From NCBI GenBank assembly GCA_963169165.1, contig CAUJFL010000329.1, forward strand, positions 1-32,445: 32,445 bases of DNA, given 5' to 3'. The notes beneath the pieces were generated by a model. The model saw only the letters and a list, made by a program, of their open reading frames with translations, did no database searches and was not told where the DNA came from. This document shows positions 23,270 to 31,633 of this stretch, piece after piece (position 1 is the stretch's first letter; the number at the start of each line of letters is the position of its first letter). A program made the position numbers and the translations under genes. Source of the DNA: Myxococcota bacterium. GTDB lineage: Bacteria > Myxococcota_A > Polyangia > Polyangiales > Polyangiaceae.

Positions 23270-24787
23270 ATGAAAAACCTCCGTCTCGCCTTCGTCGCCT
23301 CGCTCGTCGTGCCCTTCGCGCTGGTCGCCTGCACGGAAGACGTAGAGACCACCGCGACCCCTGGACCTTCGGGAGGCAGCGGCGTCGGCGCCGGAGGGTC
23401 GAGCGCTGGCGCGGGGGGCACGAACGCTGGCGCGGGTGGCGCGAGCGCGGGCGCGGGCGGCGCGAGCGCGGGCGCGGGTGGGTCGAGCGCGGGCGCGGGT
23501 GGGTCGAGCGCGGGCGCGGGTGGTAGCGCGCCTGCCGCGGCGGAGGTCTTCCCGATGTCGTCGATCGGCCACGACCGGCTGCTCGCCGTCGCGTTCGCGG
23601 CGGACGGCAGCGCGTTCGCTGTCGGGACGATCGCGGACACGACCGAGGCGACCGCCGACGTCGCCACCGTGATCGTGAAGCTCGGCGTCGACGGCAAGGT
23701 CGACGCGTCGTTCGGCACGGGCGGCTTCGTCCGCCACAACCTCGTGGTCGGCGCGGGCGGCGAGGCCGCGCGCGGGATCGCGGTCCAGGCGGACGGCAAG
23801 CTCGTCGTCGCGGCGACGGTCGAGCACGCGGGCGCGGCCGACGCGCGCGATCGCGACGTCGCGGTCGCGCGCTTCACGTCGGCGGGCGAGCTCGACACGA
23901 CCTTCGGCGCCAACGGCGTCGCGATCCTCGATCTGTCGGCCGGTGAGGTCTCGGGCTCTTCCTACACCGCGGACCAGGCGTGGGGACTCGGCCTCGGCCC
24001 CGACGGCAAGGCGCTGGTGGCGTTCGCCAAGAAGGCCGACGGTCGCGCGGATCGCGATCACTGCGTGCTGCGCCTCACCACGACCGGCGCGCTCGACACC
24101 ACCTACGGCGACAAGGGCATGACCTGCGTCGACATCAACCAGCAGAACGCCGATCCGCGCGGGCTGACGGTCCTCGCGGACGGTGGCGTGGTCGCCGCGG
24201 GCTACACGCGTGACGCGGCCAAGCTCGTCTCGCCGGTCGTCTACAAGCTGACGAAGGACGGCGCGCTCGATCCGACGTTCGGTAAGGGCGGCGTCTTCAG
24301 CGAGCTCGTCCTGCCGCACACGACCGAGGCCTATTCTGTCGCGCTCCAGGGCGACAAATTCGTGACGGTCGGGTACGGCAAGGCGGCCGAGGCCGACGCG
24401 CTCGACTGGCTGTCGCTGCGCCTCACCGCCGACGGCAAGCTCGACACGACCTACGGCGACAAGGGCGTCGCGCACGTCGACGCGGCGGGCTTCAACGACA
24501 ACGGTCGCTCGCTCGTCGCGCTGCCGGACGGGCGGCTCGTGCTCACGGGGAGCGGCAGGTCGAGCGCCGACGTGAGCGACGCGATGGTCGCGGTGTTGAC
24601 GAAGGACGGCGCGCCCGACACGACGTTCGCCCCGGCCGGCAAGCAGGTGTTCGATCTCGGCGGCACCGGTGATCAGTTCTGGGCCGTCGCGCTCTCTCCC
24701 GATCACAAACGGCTGATGTTCGTAGGGGCGAAGGGCAGCAGCGCTACCCACGACGACGCCGCCGTACTACTGCTGCCGACCCCGTGA
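23270..24787 (+). CDS. Delta-60 repeat (DUF5122) beta-propeller lipoprotein
   Basis: 505 residues from ATG at 23270 (GTG 6 nt upstream possible). Signal peptide with lipobox ALVAC (Cys21). Residues 40-85 are seven-residue GAGG(S/T/A)(S/N)A repeats. Residues 95-505 contain six clear delta-60 repeats plus a shortened seventh; each has DG(K/R)-x-x-x-x-G early and (L/F)-x-x-x-G-x-x-D-(T/P/A)-(T/S)-(F/Y)-G at the end (DGKVDASFG, GELDTTFGANG, GALDTTYGDKG, GALDPTFGKGG, GKLDTTYGDKG, GAPDTTFAPAG). Seven units suggest a seven-bladed propeller. It is probably displayed at the outer membrane. It is the first gene of a coupled operon; its TGA overlaps the next GTG (GTGA). Role: possibly a surface binding protein for the metal or its carrier, by context only. 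Confidence 0.9.
   Translation: MKNLRLAFVASLVVPFALVACTEDVETTATPGPSGGSGVGAGGSSAGAGGTNAGAGGASAGAGGASAGAGGSSAGAGGSSAGAGGSAPAAAEVFPMSSIGHDRLLAVAFAADGSAFAVGTIADTTEATADVATVIVKLGVDGKVDASFGTGGFVRHNLVVGAGGEAARGIAVQADGKLVVAATVEHAGAADARDRDVAVARFTSAGELDTTFGANGVAILDLSAGEVSGSSYTADQAWGLGLGPDGKALVAFAKKADGRADRDHCVLRLTTTGALDTTYGDKGMTCVDINQQNADPRGLTVLADGGVVAAGYTRDAAKLVSPVVYKLTKDGALDPTFGKGGVFSELVLPHTTEAYSVALQGDKFVTVGYGKAAEADALDWLSLRLTADGKLDTTYGDKGVAHVDAAGFNDNGRSLVALPDGRLVLTGSGRSSADVSDAMVAVLTKDGAPDTTFAPAGKQVFDLGGTGDQFWAVALSPDHKRLMFVGAKGSSATHDDAAVLLLPTP
23387..23524 (+). repeat. 21-nt tandem repeats encoding GAGGxSA
   Basis: About 6.6 copies of a 21-nt unit encode GAGGSSA, GAGGTNA, GAGGASA (twice) and GAGGSSA (twice), ending in GAGG. 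The later units are nearly identical in DNA, so copy number may vary between strains. Confidence 0.8.
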
Positions 24788-26091
24788 ATCGCTCGACCAA
24801 GCTCGCAGCCGTTGGCGCCCTCGTCGCGGCGGTCGTCATCGTCGGGTGCGAACGCACCGAGACGTGGAGCCGCGCGGGCCGCGCGGCCGCCGGCGCACCC
24901 GGGAGCTCGGCGGGCGGCGCCGCCGGCGCGCCGATCCAGCCGTCCGCGGGCTCGTCGACGATCACTGACTATGGCCCGTTGACCCCTGCGTCCCGGCACG
25001 ACGTCGTCGTCGCGTCCGGCGCGTGCGCCGTGAAGACGCTCGAGGCGGCGGCCGCCGCCATCGAGGCGCTGTCCGCGGCGAGCGCCGAGCGCGTCAAGTC
25101 ACCCTCCGACGACGCGGTGGCGAGCAAGGCGCGCGCGGCGTTCGCGTCGGCGCTCGACGCCTGGTCCGAGGCCGAGGTCATCGGCTTCGGTCCGGCCGGC
25201 GGGAGCACCGCGTCGGCGAGCCCCACGCCGGGCGGTCAGGATCTCGCGCCGGCCATCTACGGATGGCCGCTCGTGAGCCGCTGCGAGATCGACAAGCTGC
25301 TCGTGTCGCAGGGCTACGCCGCGCCCGATTTCACCAAGGCGAGCCTCTTGCCGACGCGCTCGCTCGCGGCGCTCGACTACCTCCATTTCTACTCGGCGCA
25401 CGATCAGGGGTGCGGCGCGACCCACGCGATCGCCGCGCCGTTCGCCGCGCTGTCCGGCGACGAGCTCGCGGCGCGGCGCGCTTCGTACGCGGGCGTGGTC
25501 GCGGCCGACAGCGCCCAGCGCGCGCGCGCGCTGTCCAAGCTCTGGAGCCCCGCGTCCGGCGACTTCGTCGCGCAGCTCAGCGCGGCCGGGCAGGGCGGGG
25601 CGCTGTTCGCGACCGATCAGCTCGCGCTCAACGCCATCAGCGACGCCATGTTTCACGTCGATCAGCGCGTGAAGGACCGCAAGCTCGGCCAGCCGCTCGG
25701 GCTCATCGACTGCGCGAAGGCGACCTGCCCCGAGGCGGTCGAGTCCCAGTGGGCCGGGCACTCTCGCGAGTCGCTCAGACGCAACCTGCTCGGGTTTCGG
25801 CGGCTGGCGACCGGCTGCGCCGAGGGGGGCGCCGGCGTCGGCTTCGACGATCTGCTGTTCGGTCTCGGCCAGCAGGCGGCCGCCGAGCAGCTCCGCCTGC
25901 TGGTCGATCAGGCCATCCGCGCGGTCGACGCCGTCCCCTACGAGAGCCTCTCCGCGGCGCTCGCGGGGAGCCCGCTGTCGGTCACGGCCGCTCGCGACGC
26001 GGTCAAGCGCCTGACCGATTTCTTGAAGAGCGATTTCCTGACCTTGCTCGATCTCGAACCTCCCAAGTCGCTCGAGGGTGACAATGACTGA
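24784..26091 (+). CDS. Imelysin-family (M75/IrpA/EfeO-like) lipoprotein
   Basis: 435 residues, GTG at 24784 overlapping the previous stop. Signal peptide and lipobox VIVGC (Cys22) are followed by a Ser/Gly/Ala linker to about residue 60. The helical imelysin domain shows AFASALDAWSEAEVIGFGP, then DLAPAIYGWPLVSRCEIDKLL, SLAALDYLHF and SQWAGHSRESLRRNLLGFRRLATG, in family order. Imelysin-like proteins occur in bacterial iron or other metal uptake loci as periplasmic or surface binding components. I do not see the GxHxxE motif described for some family members, so metal binding may use other ligands. Its last 8 nt overlap the HTTM gene. Confidence 0.87.
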   Translation: MNRSTKLAAVGALVAAVVIVGCERTETWSRAGRAAAGAPGSSAGGAAGAPIQPSAGSSTITDYGPLTPASRHDVVVASGACAVKTLEAAAAAIEALSAASAERVKSPSDDAVASKARAAFASALDAWSEAEVIGFGPAGGSTASASPTPGGQDLAPAIYGWPLVSRCEIDKLLVSQGYAAPDFTKASLLPTRSLAALDYLHFYSAHDQGCGATHAIAAPFAALSGDELAARRASYAGVVAADSAQRARALSKLWSPASGDFVAQLSAAGQGGALFATDQLALNAISDAMFHVDQRVKDRKLGQPLGLIDCAKATCPEAVESQWAGHSRESLRRNLLGFRRLATGCAEGGAGVGFDDLLFGLGQQAAAEQLRLLVDQAIRAVDAVPYESLSAALAGSPLSVTAARDAVKRLTDFLKSDFLTLLDLEPPKSLEGDND

Positions 26092-27454
26092 CGCGCGCGC
26101 GCGCTTGGCGCGGCTGCGCGCCGCGGCCGAGGTGCCGACCGACGCGGCGGCGCTCGCGATCTTCCGGATCGTGCTCGGCTCGATCGGCGTCGTCTCGGTC
26201 GCGCGCATCTACGCCTACGGCTGGGCCGACGAGCTGTTCTTCCGCTCGCGCTTCCAGTTTCGCTATTTCGGCTTCGGCTGGCTGCCCGAGCCGACCCCGG
26301 CGCGCGTCCACGCGGCGCTCATCACGGCCGCGGTCTGCGGCGCGCTCGTCGCGACGGGCACGTTCTACCGCGTCGCCATCATCGGCTACGCGCTCGCGTT
26401 CGCGTTCATCGAGCTGGTCGACGTCACCAACTACCTCAACCACTATTACTTGCTGTCGTGGCTGCTCGTGCTCGCCGCCATCCTCCCGCTGCACCGCGCC
26501 TACTCGGTCGACGCGCGACGCCTCGGGCTGTCACCCTACCTGCCTGCGTGGTGCACCTGGGCGCTGCGGTTTCAGGTGGGGATCGTCTATTTCTACGCGG
26601 GCCTCGCCAAGTTCAACACTGACTGGTTGTTGCACGCGCAGCCGCTGCAGATATGGCTGTCGTCGCGCACCGAGACGCCGCTCATCGGGCCCCTCCTCGA
26701 CCAGCTCTGGGTGGCCTACTTCATGTCGTGGGCGGGGTTCCTGTACGACACCTCGATCGCGTTCTTCCTGCTCGCGGGGCGCACGCGGCCGTTCGCGTTC
26801 GCGGCGGTCGTCGCGTTCCACGTCGCGACGCGGGCGCTGTTTCCTATCGGGATGTTCCCGTTCATCATGGTCGGCTCCGCGCTGGTGTTCTTCTCGCCCT
26901 CGTGGCCGCGTCGGTGGCTGGGGCCGCGCTCGGTCGCGCCGCGGCCCCCGCCCGCCCGCTCGTCGCGGTGGTTCGAGGCCGGGGCGACGGTGTTTGGTTT
27001 GTTCGTATTGTTTCATGTGGCGATGCCGCTTCGCTGTCACCTCTATGGCGGGAACGTCGCCTGGCACGAGCAGGGGATGCGCTTCTCCTGGCGCGTGATG
27101 CTGCGCGAGAAGAACGGCGCTGTCACCTACCGTGTGCGCGACCTGGACACCGGCAAGCTCACCGAGGTCAACCCTCGAAAGTACCTCACCGATCGACAGG
27201 CGCGTGAGTTCTCGTCGCAGCCCGATCTCATCCTGCAGCTCGCGCACAGGATCGCGGCCGATCGGCGGCTGCTCGGCGAGCGCGTCGCGGTCCACGCGGA
27301 CACGCGCGTCTCATGGAACGGTCGACCTGGCGCGCCGCTCATCGACCCCGAGGTCGACCTGGCGCAGGTGGTCGACGGCGTCGCCAGGGCGTCGTGGATC
27401 TTGCCCGCCCCCACCCAGCAGCCCGCGCGCCTCTCCCGCGTCGCCTCACGATGA
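26084..27454 (+). CDS. Vitamin-K-dependent gamma-carboxylase homologue (HTTM family membrane enzyme)
   Basis: 456 residues from ATG at 26084, with GAGG at 26074-26077 as ribosome site. It has several membrane helices and aligns by eye with human GGCX along most of its length: NHYYLLSWLL around residue 120 (GGCX NHSYLYGLL, His160 equivalent is His120), YFYAGLAKFNTDW (GGCX YFIAGVKKLDADW, Lys218 equivalent is Lys176), LFPIGMFPFIMV...FFSPSWPRR, and a C-terminal lumenal-type part with FSWRVML, PRKYLT, IDPEVDLAQ and ASWILP. GGCX converts Glu to gamma-carboxyglutamate using reduced vitamin K, CO2 and O2; bacterial HTTM members are mostly uncharacterised. It overlaps the imelysin gene by 8 nt and the receptor gene by ATGA, so it belongs to the metal-uptake-type operon. 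Confidence 0.9.
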   Translation: MTDARARLARLRAAAEVPTDAAALAIFRIVLGSIGVVSVARIYAYGWADELFFRSRFQFRYFGFGWLPEPTPARVHAALITAAVCGALVATGTFYRVAIIGYALAFAFIELVDVTNYLNHYYLLSWLLVLAAILPLHRAYSVDARRLGLSPYLPAWCTWALRFQVGIVYFYAGLAKFNTDWLLHAQPLQIWLSSRTETPLIGPLLDQLWVAYFMSWAGFLYDTSIAFFLLAGRTRPFAFAAVVAFHVATRALFPIGMFPFIMVGSALVFFSPSWPRRWLGPRSVAPRPPPARSSRWFEAGATVFGLFVLFHVAMPLRCHLYGGNVAWHEQGMRFSWRVMLREKNGAVTYRVRDLDTGKLTEVNPRKYLTDRQAREFSSQPDLILQLAHRIAADRRLLGERVAVHADTRVSWNGRPGAPLIDPEVDLAQVVDGVARASWILPAPTQQPARLSRVASR

Positions 27455-29700
27455 CCCCTCGACGAGCCTGTCACACCTCGCTGGCCGCCGCGCTGCTCTG
27501 CGCTCCGGCCGTCCTCGCGGCCGAACCCCCCGCGCCGCCCGCCGCTTCGGCGCAGGCCACCCCACCCGAGCCTCCGCCCGAGGCGCCACGCGCCGACGCC
27601 CAGCCCGCGACCACCGACGTGCTCGTCGTCGGCACGAAGGAGAGCAAGACCGGCGGGTCGGGCTTGATCATCAAGAGCCGTCAGCTCGAGCGCTACGAGC
27701 ACGACGATCCCAACCAGGTGCTGATGAGCGCGCCCGGCGTCTACGTCCGCCAGGAGGACGGCTACGGCCTGCGCCCCAACATCGGCATGCGCGGCGCGGC
27801 CTCCGATCGCAGCAAGAAGGTCACGCTGATGGAGGACGGCGTGCTGTTCGCGCCCGCGCCTTACTCGGCCCCCGCGGCCTACTATTTCCCGCTGATCACG
27901 CGGATGACGAGCGTGCGGGTGCTGAAGGGCCCCTCGGCCATTCCGTACGGGCCACACACCGTCGGCGGCGCGATCGATCTCATCAGCGCGCCGATCCCCG
28001 ACTCGGCCAGGGGCATGGTCGACCTCGCGGTGGGACAGTATGGCTACCGCAAGGCGCACGTGCGCGGCGGCCTCTCCGATGACAAGTGGGGCGCGCTCAT
28101 CGAGGGCGTCCACGTCTCGAGCACCGGCTACAAGACCATCGATTTCGTCGGCGGCGACACGGGCTTCTCGCACAACGAATGGGTCGGCAAGCTGCGCCGT
28201 GCGTTGCCCACGGTCGGCGACATGACCCAGGAGCTCGAGCTGAAGGGCACCTACTCGGACGAGGTGTCGCACGAGACCTACCTCGGCCTGTCAGACGCAG
28301 ATTTCCGCGCGGATCCGTCGCGCCGCTACGCCGCCACACAGAACGACGTGATGCGGTGGTCGCGCAAGGCGCTCACGCTCACGCACAGGGCGACGCTGTC
28401 GTCGGGCGTCGAGCTGCGAACCACGCTCTACCGCGCCGACTACGAGCGCAGCTGGAACCGCGTGCAGGGCCTGCGCAACGGGGACCTCTACTCCATCCTC
28501 CGAGATCCACGCTCCGAGTTCAGCCAGCTCGTGGTCTCGGAGCTGCGCGGCGACACGGCGACGATCGGCGGCGACGACAGCCTGCTCATCGGCCCGAACC
28601 ACCGCATCTTCTCCGCGTCGGGGGTGCAGTTCGCGCTGCGGGCGTCGCCCAGGACGGGCCCGATCCAGCACCGTATCGAGCAGGGGTTCCGGCTGCACCA
28701 CGATCAGATCGAGCGCATCCACACGCAGGAGGCGTTCGGGCTCGACGGCGGCAGCGTGAACAACCTCGGCTCGGGGGTCGAGACGACGGCGCGCAACATC
28801 GCGCAGTCCGACGCCCTGTCCGCGTACTTCATCGACGCGATGACCTGGTCGCGCCTGACGATCACGGCGGGTGCGCGCGTCGAGAGCATACGCGGAAGGT
28901 ACTCCGACGCGCTCACGGGCGACGAGACGCGGATCTCGCAGCGCGTGCTGCTCCCCGGCGCGGGCGCGTTCTACTCGCTCACCGACGCGCTCGGAGTTTT
29001 CGGGGGCGTACACGAGGGCTTCACGCCGGCGCCGCCCACCGATCAGACCAACGTGCACCCCGAGCGCAGCACCAACGGCGAGGCGGGCGTGCGGTTCGCG
29101 CCGCGCCGCTTTCGCGCCGAGATCATCGGTTTCTGGAACGCGTACCGCAACCTGACCAGCGTCTGCTCGTTCTCCAGCGGGTGCATCAAGAACGGCGTCG
29201 ATCGTCAGTATGACGCCGGCCGCGCGCGCATCCGCGGCGTCGAGGTGTACCTCGAGAGCGAGCTTCGCGCGGGGCGCGGCTGGCGGGTGCCGGGGCGGCT
29301 CGCGTACACCTACACCGACGCGCGGTTCCTGTCGTCGTTCACCTCGGGCGATCCCACCTTCGGCGTCGTCCACGAGGGCGACTATCTGCCCTACGTGCCG
29401 AAGCAGCAGCTGACCGCGTCGATCGGCGTCGAGCGCCGCGAGGCGGGCCTGAACGTCGCGCTCACCTCGGTCGGAAAGATGCGCGAGATGGCGGGGCAGG
29501 GGCCCGCCACGCCGGACCTCGTCACCGATCGGCTGCTCACGATCGACGCGTCCGCGTACTACGACCTCGGGCACGGCATGTCGCTCTACGTCAACGGTCG
29601 CAACCTGACCAACCAGCGGGCGCTCGTCGCGCGTCGACCGCTCGGCGCGCGCCCCAACGCGCCGCTGATGGTGCAGACCGGCGTCAAGGCGCACTTCTGA
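27451..29700 (+). CDS. TonB-dependent outer-membrane receptor, FecA-like
   Basis: 749 residues, ATG at 27451 overlapping the previous stop (ATGA). Signal peptide to about residue 23, a Pro/Ala-rich segment, a TonB-box-like TTDVLVVGTK at 54-63, then the plug domain with NIGMRGAASDRSKKVTLMEDGV, APAPYSAPAAYYFP and VLKGPSAIPYGPHTVGGAIDLIS, which resembles FecA and relatives. The 22-strand-type barrel ends in the aromatic C-terminus KAHF. There is no N-terminal signalling (STN) domain, so no FecI/FecR-style sigma regulation is expected. It imports a ferric or other metal complex across the outer membrane with TonB-ExbBD energy; the substrate is unknown. Last gene of the four-gene unit. Confidence 0.94.
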   Translation: MTPRRACHTSLAAALLCAPAVLAAEPPAPPAASAQATPPEPPPEAPRADAQPATTDVLVVGTKESKTGGSGLIIKSRQLERYEHDDPNQVLMSAPGVYVRQEDGYGLRPNIGMRGAASDRSKKVTLMEDGVLFAPAPYSAPAAYYFPLITRMTSVRVLKGPSAIPYGPHTVGGAIDLISAPIPDSARGMVDLAVGQYGYRKAHVRGGLSDDKWGALIEGVHVSSTGYKTIDFVGGDTGFSHNEWVGKLRRALPTVGDMTQELELKGTYSDEVSHETYLGLSDADFRADPSRRYAATQNDVMRWSRKALTLTHRATLSSGVELRTTLYRADYERSWNRVQGLRNGDLYSILRDPRSEFSQLVVSELRGDTATIGGDDSLLIGPNHRIFSASGVQFALRASPRTGPIQHRIEQGFRLHHDQIERIHTQEAFGLDGGSVNNLGSGVETTARNIAQSDALSAYFIDAMTWSRLTITAGARVESIRGRYSDALTGDETRISQRVLLPGAGAFYSLTDALGVFGGVHEGFTPAPPTDQTNVHPERSTNGEAGVRFAPRRFRAEIIGFWNAYRNLTSVCSFSSGCIKNGVDRQYDAGRARIRGVEVYLESELRAGRGWRVPGRLAYTYTDARFLSSFTSGDPTFGVVHEGDYLPYVPKQQLTASIGVERREAGLNVALTSVGKMREMAGQGPATPDLVTDRLLTIDASAYYDLGHGMSLYVNGRNLTNQRALVARRPLGARPNAPLMVQTGVKAHF

Positions 29701-29721
29701 GCGCGAGCGACGAGGCCGCGC

Positions 29722-30387
29722 TCAGAACGTCGCGCGGAACACGGGCACGCGGACCTCTTCGCGCTGCGTGACGCCGTATTTCTGCTGCTCGGTCGCGGTG
29801 TAGACCGGGCGCAGCTCGATCGCGGGGACGCCGACGCGGACGCCCTCGGGCTGCAGCGCGACGACCGACATCGGGATGGCCACGCGGCGCGGCGCCTGCA
29901 GCGTCGGCGGGGGGACGTAGGTGCGTGACGCCAGGTGGATCGGCGCGGCGCGCGGCCCCTCGCTCGCGCGCTTCGGGGCGTCGGCCGGGGGCTCGTCCTT
30001 GGGGCCGGTGTCCTCCTGGTAGTCGGCCGGGGGGCGGTACGCGGTCGCGTTGAGGGCGACGATGGCCGCGGGGATGGCGAGCGCGACGCCGCCGGCGAGC
30101 ATGTAGAGCGGCACCTTGCGATCGGCGCTCTGCTCGATGAAATAGCCTCCGACGCCGCCCGCCGCCGCGCCGACGAGGAGGCCCGCGCCGTACGCCCACT
30201 GCTGCTGGACGCCCGCGATCGCCTCGACGCCGACGACCAGCTCGGCGCCGAGCAGCGCGCCGCCGGCGATGCCCTTGCCGCTCCCGGAGGCGGGCCCGTC
30301 CGCGCGCGCGGTGGACGAGAGCGACGCGACGCCGAGCGCGAGCGTCGAGGCGAACAGGGTGCGGGCTGCGGTCTTGCGGATCGACAT
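29722..30387 (-). CDS. Secreted/envelope hypothetical protein
   Basis: 221 residues from ATG at 30387, chosen because it starts a Sec signal peptide (SIRKTAARTLFASTLALG... cut after STARA). A GGAGG about 13 nt upstream supports it; an upstream in-frame ATG at 30450 would put a charged leader before the signal. The mature part has two hydrophobic Gly/Ala-rich stretches (about 35-80 and 94-110) and a Pro-rich, beta-prone C-terminal half. I do not recognise the family. It converges with the TonB receptor (21 nt gap) and diverges from pheS (146 nt gap). Confidence 0.65.
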   Translation of the reverse strand: MSIRKTAARTLFASTLALGVASLSSTARADGPASGSGKGIAGGALLGAELVVGVEAIAGVQQQWAYGAGLLVGAAAGGVGGYFIEQSADRKVPLYMLAGGVALAIPAAIVALNATAYRPPADYQEDTGPKDEPPADAPKRASEGPRAAPIHLASRTYVPPPTLQAPRRVAIPMSVVALQPEGVRVGVPAIELRPVYTATEQQKYGVTQREEVRVPVFRATF

Positions 30388-30533
30388 GGTGGTGTGGGTG
30401 CCTCCCCCGAAGCGGGATTTGCGGTCTTTTCGCACATGTGGAGTGGCCATGCACCGTTTTTCGATGCCGCCCGTCGCGCGCGCATTCGACGCCGGGCGCG
30501 GCGACGCGATTTCGTGGTAGGCGGGCGCAAAGC

Positions 30534-31589
30534 ATGGACCCCACGAAGGCCCTCGAGGAGTCGCTCGACTCGTTCGGGCGCGAGTACGAGCGCGCGTTCG
30601 CCGACGCGCCGACCGAGCAGGCGCTCCGCGACGAGAAGGCGCGGCTGCTCGGCAAGAAGGGCGCCCTCACCGAGGCGCTCAAGCTGATGGGCAAGGTGCC
30701 GCCCGCCGACCGCAAGCGCATCGGCGAGCGGGTCAACGGCGAGAAGAGCGCCGTCGAGGGCGCGTTCGACGCCAGGCTGCGCCAGCTCCACGCCGAGGCG
30801 CGGGCGCGCGAGCTGTCGGCGCGTCCGCTCGATCTGTCGCTGCCGGGGCGCGCGCCGATCCGCGGGCATCGCCACCCGATCTCGCTGGTCACGGACGATC
30901 TGCTCGCGATCTTTCGTGACCTGGGCTTCATCGTGGTCGAGGGGCCCGAGGTCGAGCTCGAGGAGAACAACTTCACCAAGCTCGCGTTCCCGCCAGATCA
31001 CCCCGCGACCGACATGCAGGACACCTTCTGGGTCGAGGTCGCGGGCGCGCCCAGCGACGCGCGGACCCTGCTGCGCACGCACACGAGCAGCGTGCAGGTG
31101 CGCGAGATGTCGCGGCGGACGCCGCCGATGGCCATCGTGAGCCCCGGCGCCGTCTTTCGCCGAGACGACGACGCCACGCACTCGCCGATGTTCCACCAGG
31201 TCGAGGGCTTCCTGGTCGATCAGGGCGTCTCGATGGCCGATCTGCGCGGCGTGCTCGCGGCGTTCGCCGAGCGCCTGTACGGGCCGGGCACGAAGACGCG
31301 CTTTCGTCCGAGCTACTTCCCGTTCGTCGAGCCGGGCGCCGAGATCGACGTGAGCTGCGCGCTCTGCAAGGGCGCGGGCTGCCGCGTGTGCAAAGGCACG
31401 GGGTGGCTCGAGGTGCTGGGCTGCGGGATGATCCACCCAGAGGTCTTCATCCACTGCGGCATCGATCCCGAGATCTACACCGGCTTCGCGTTCGGGCTCG
31501 GTGTCGAGCGGCTCGCGATGATGCGGTATGGCGTGCCCGATCTGCGGCTCCTGTTCGAGAACGATCCCAGGTTTCTGGCGAGCTTTTGA
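30534..31589 (+). CDS. pheS: Phenylalanyl-tRNA synthetase alpha subunit
   Basis: 351 residues, ATG at 30534. The N-terminal coiled coil (1-85; LLGKKGALTEALKLMGKVPP) is followed by the class II catalytic core: PDHPATDMQDTFWV, LLRTHTSSVQVR, motif 2 FRRDDDATHSPMFHQVEGF and motif 3 GFAFGLGVERLAMMRYG. A four-cysteine insertion (CALCKGAGCRVCKGTGW) occurs as in many bacterial PheS. It charges tRNA-Phe as an alpha2beta2 complex with PheT. pheT is normally next, but here a TPR gene follows and no pheT is in the window. Confidence 0.97.
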   Translation: MDPTKALEESLDSFGREYERAFADAPTEQALRDEKARLLGKKGALTEALKLMGKVPPADRKRIGERVNGEKSAVEGAFDARLRQLHAEARARELSARPLDLSLPGRAPIRGHRHPISLVTDDLLAIFRDLGFIVVEGPEVELEENNFTKLAFPPDHPATDMQDTFWVEVAGAPSDARTLLRTHTSSVQVREMSRRTPPMAIVSPGAVFRRDDDATHSPMFHQVEGFLVDQGVSMADLRGVLAAFAERLYGPGTKTRFRPSYFPFVEPGAEIDVSCALCKGAGCRVCKGTGWLEVLGCGMIHPEVFIHCGIDPEIYTGFAFGLGVERLAMMRYGVPDLRLLFENDPRFLASF

Positions 31590-31633
31590 CGCTTGCCACG
31601 CGCGCCGGGTGTGGCGCAGAGTTCGCGTTGATC

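Noticed and set aside
23387-23524. Possible CRISPR-like or regulatory repeat array
   Set aside because: The units are contiguous 21-nt coding repeats in frame with no spacers; they encode a Gly-rich linker.
22145-24751. 868-codon open frame on the minus strand
   Set aside because: It spans three well-supported genes in antisense, is very rich in Arg and has no recognisable domain; such long shadows are expected in DNA with strong GC3 bias.
27451-29700. Possible FecI/FecR-style signalling from the receptor
   Set aside because: The N-terminus before the plug is too short for an STN signalling domain and no FecR or sigma gene adjoins the operon.
29586-31454. 622-codon open frame on the minus strand
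   Set aside because: Antisense to pheS and the receptor end; no domain and Arg/Ser-rich composition.
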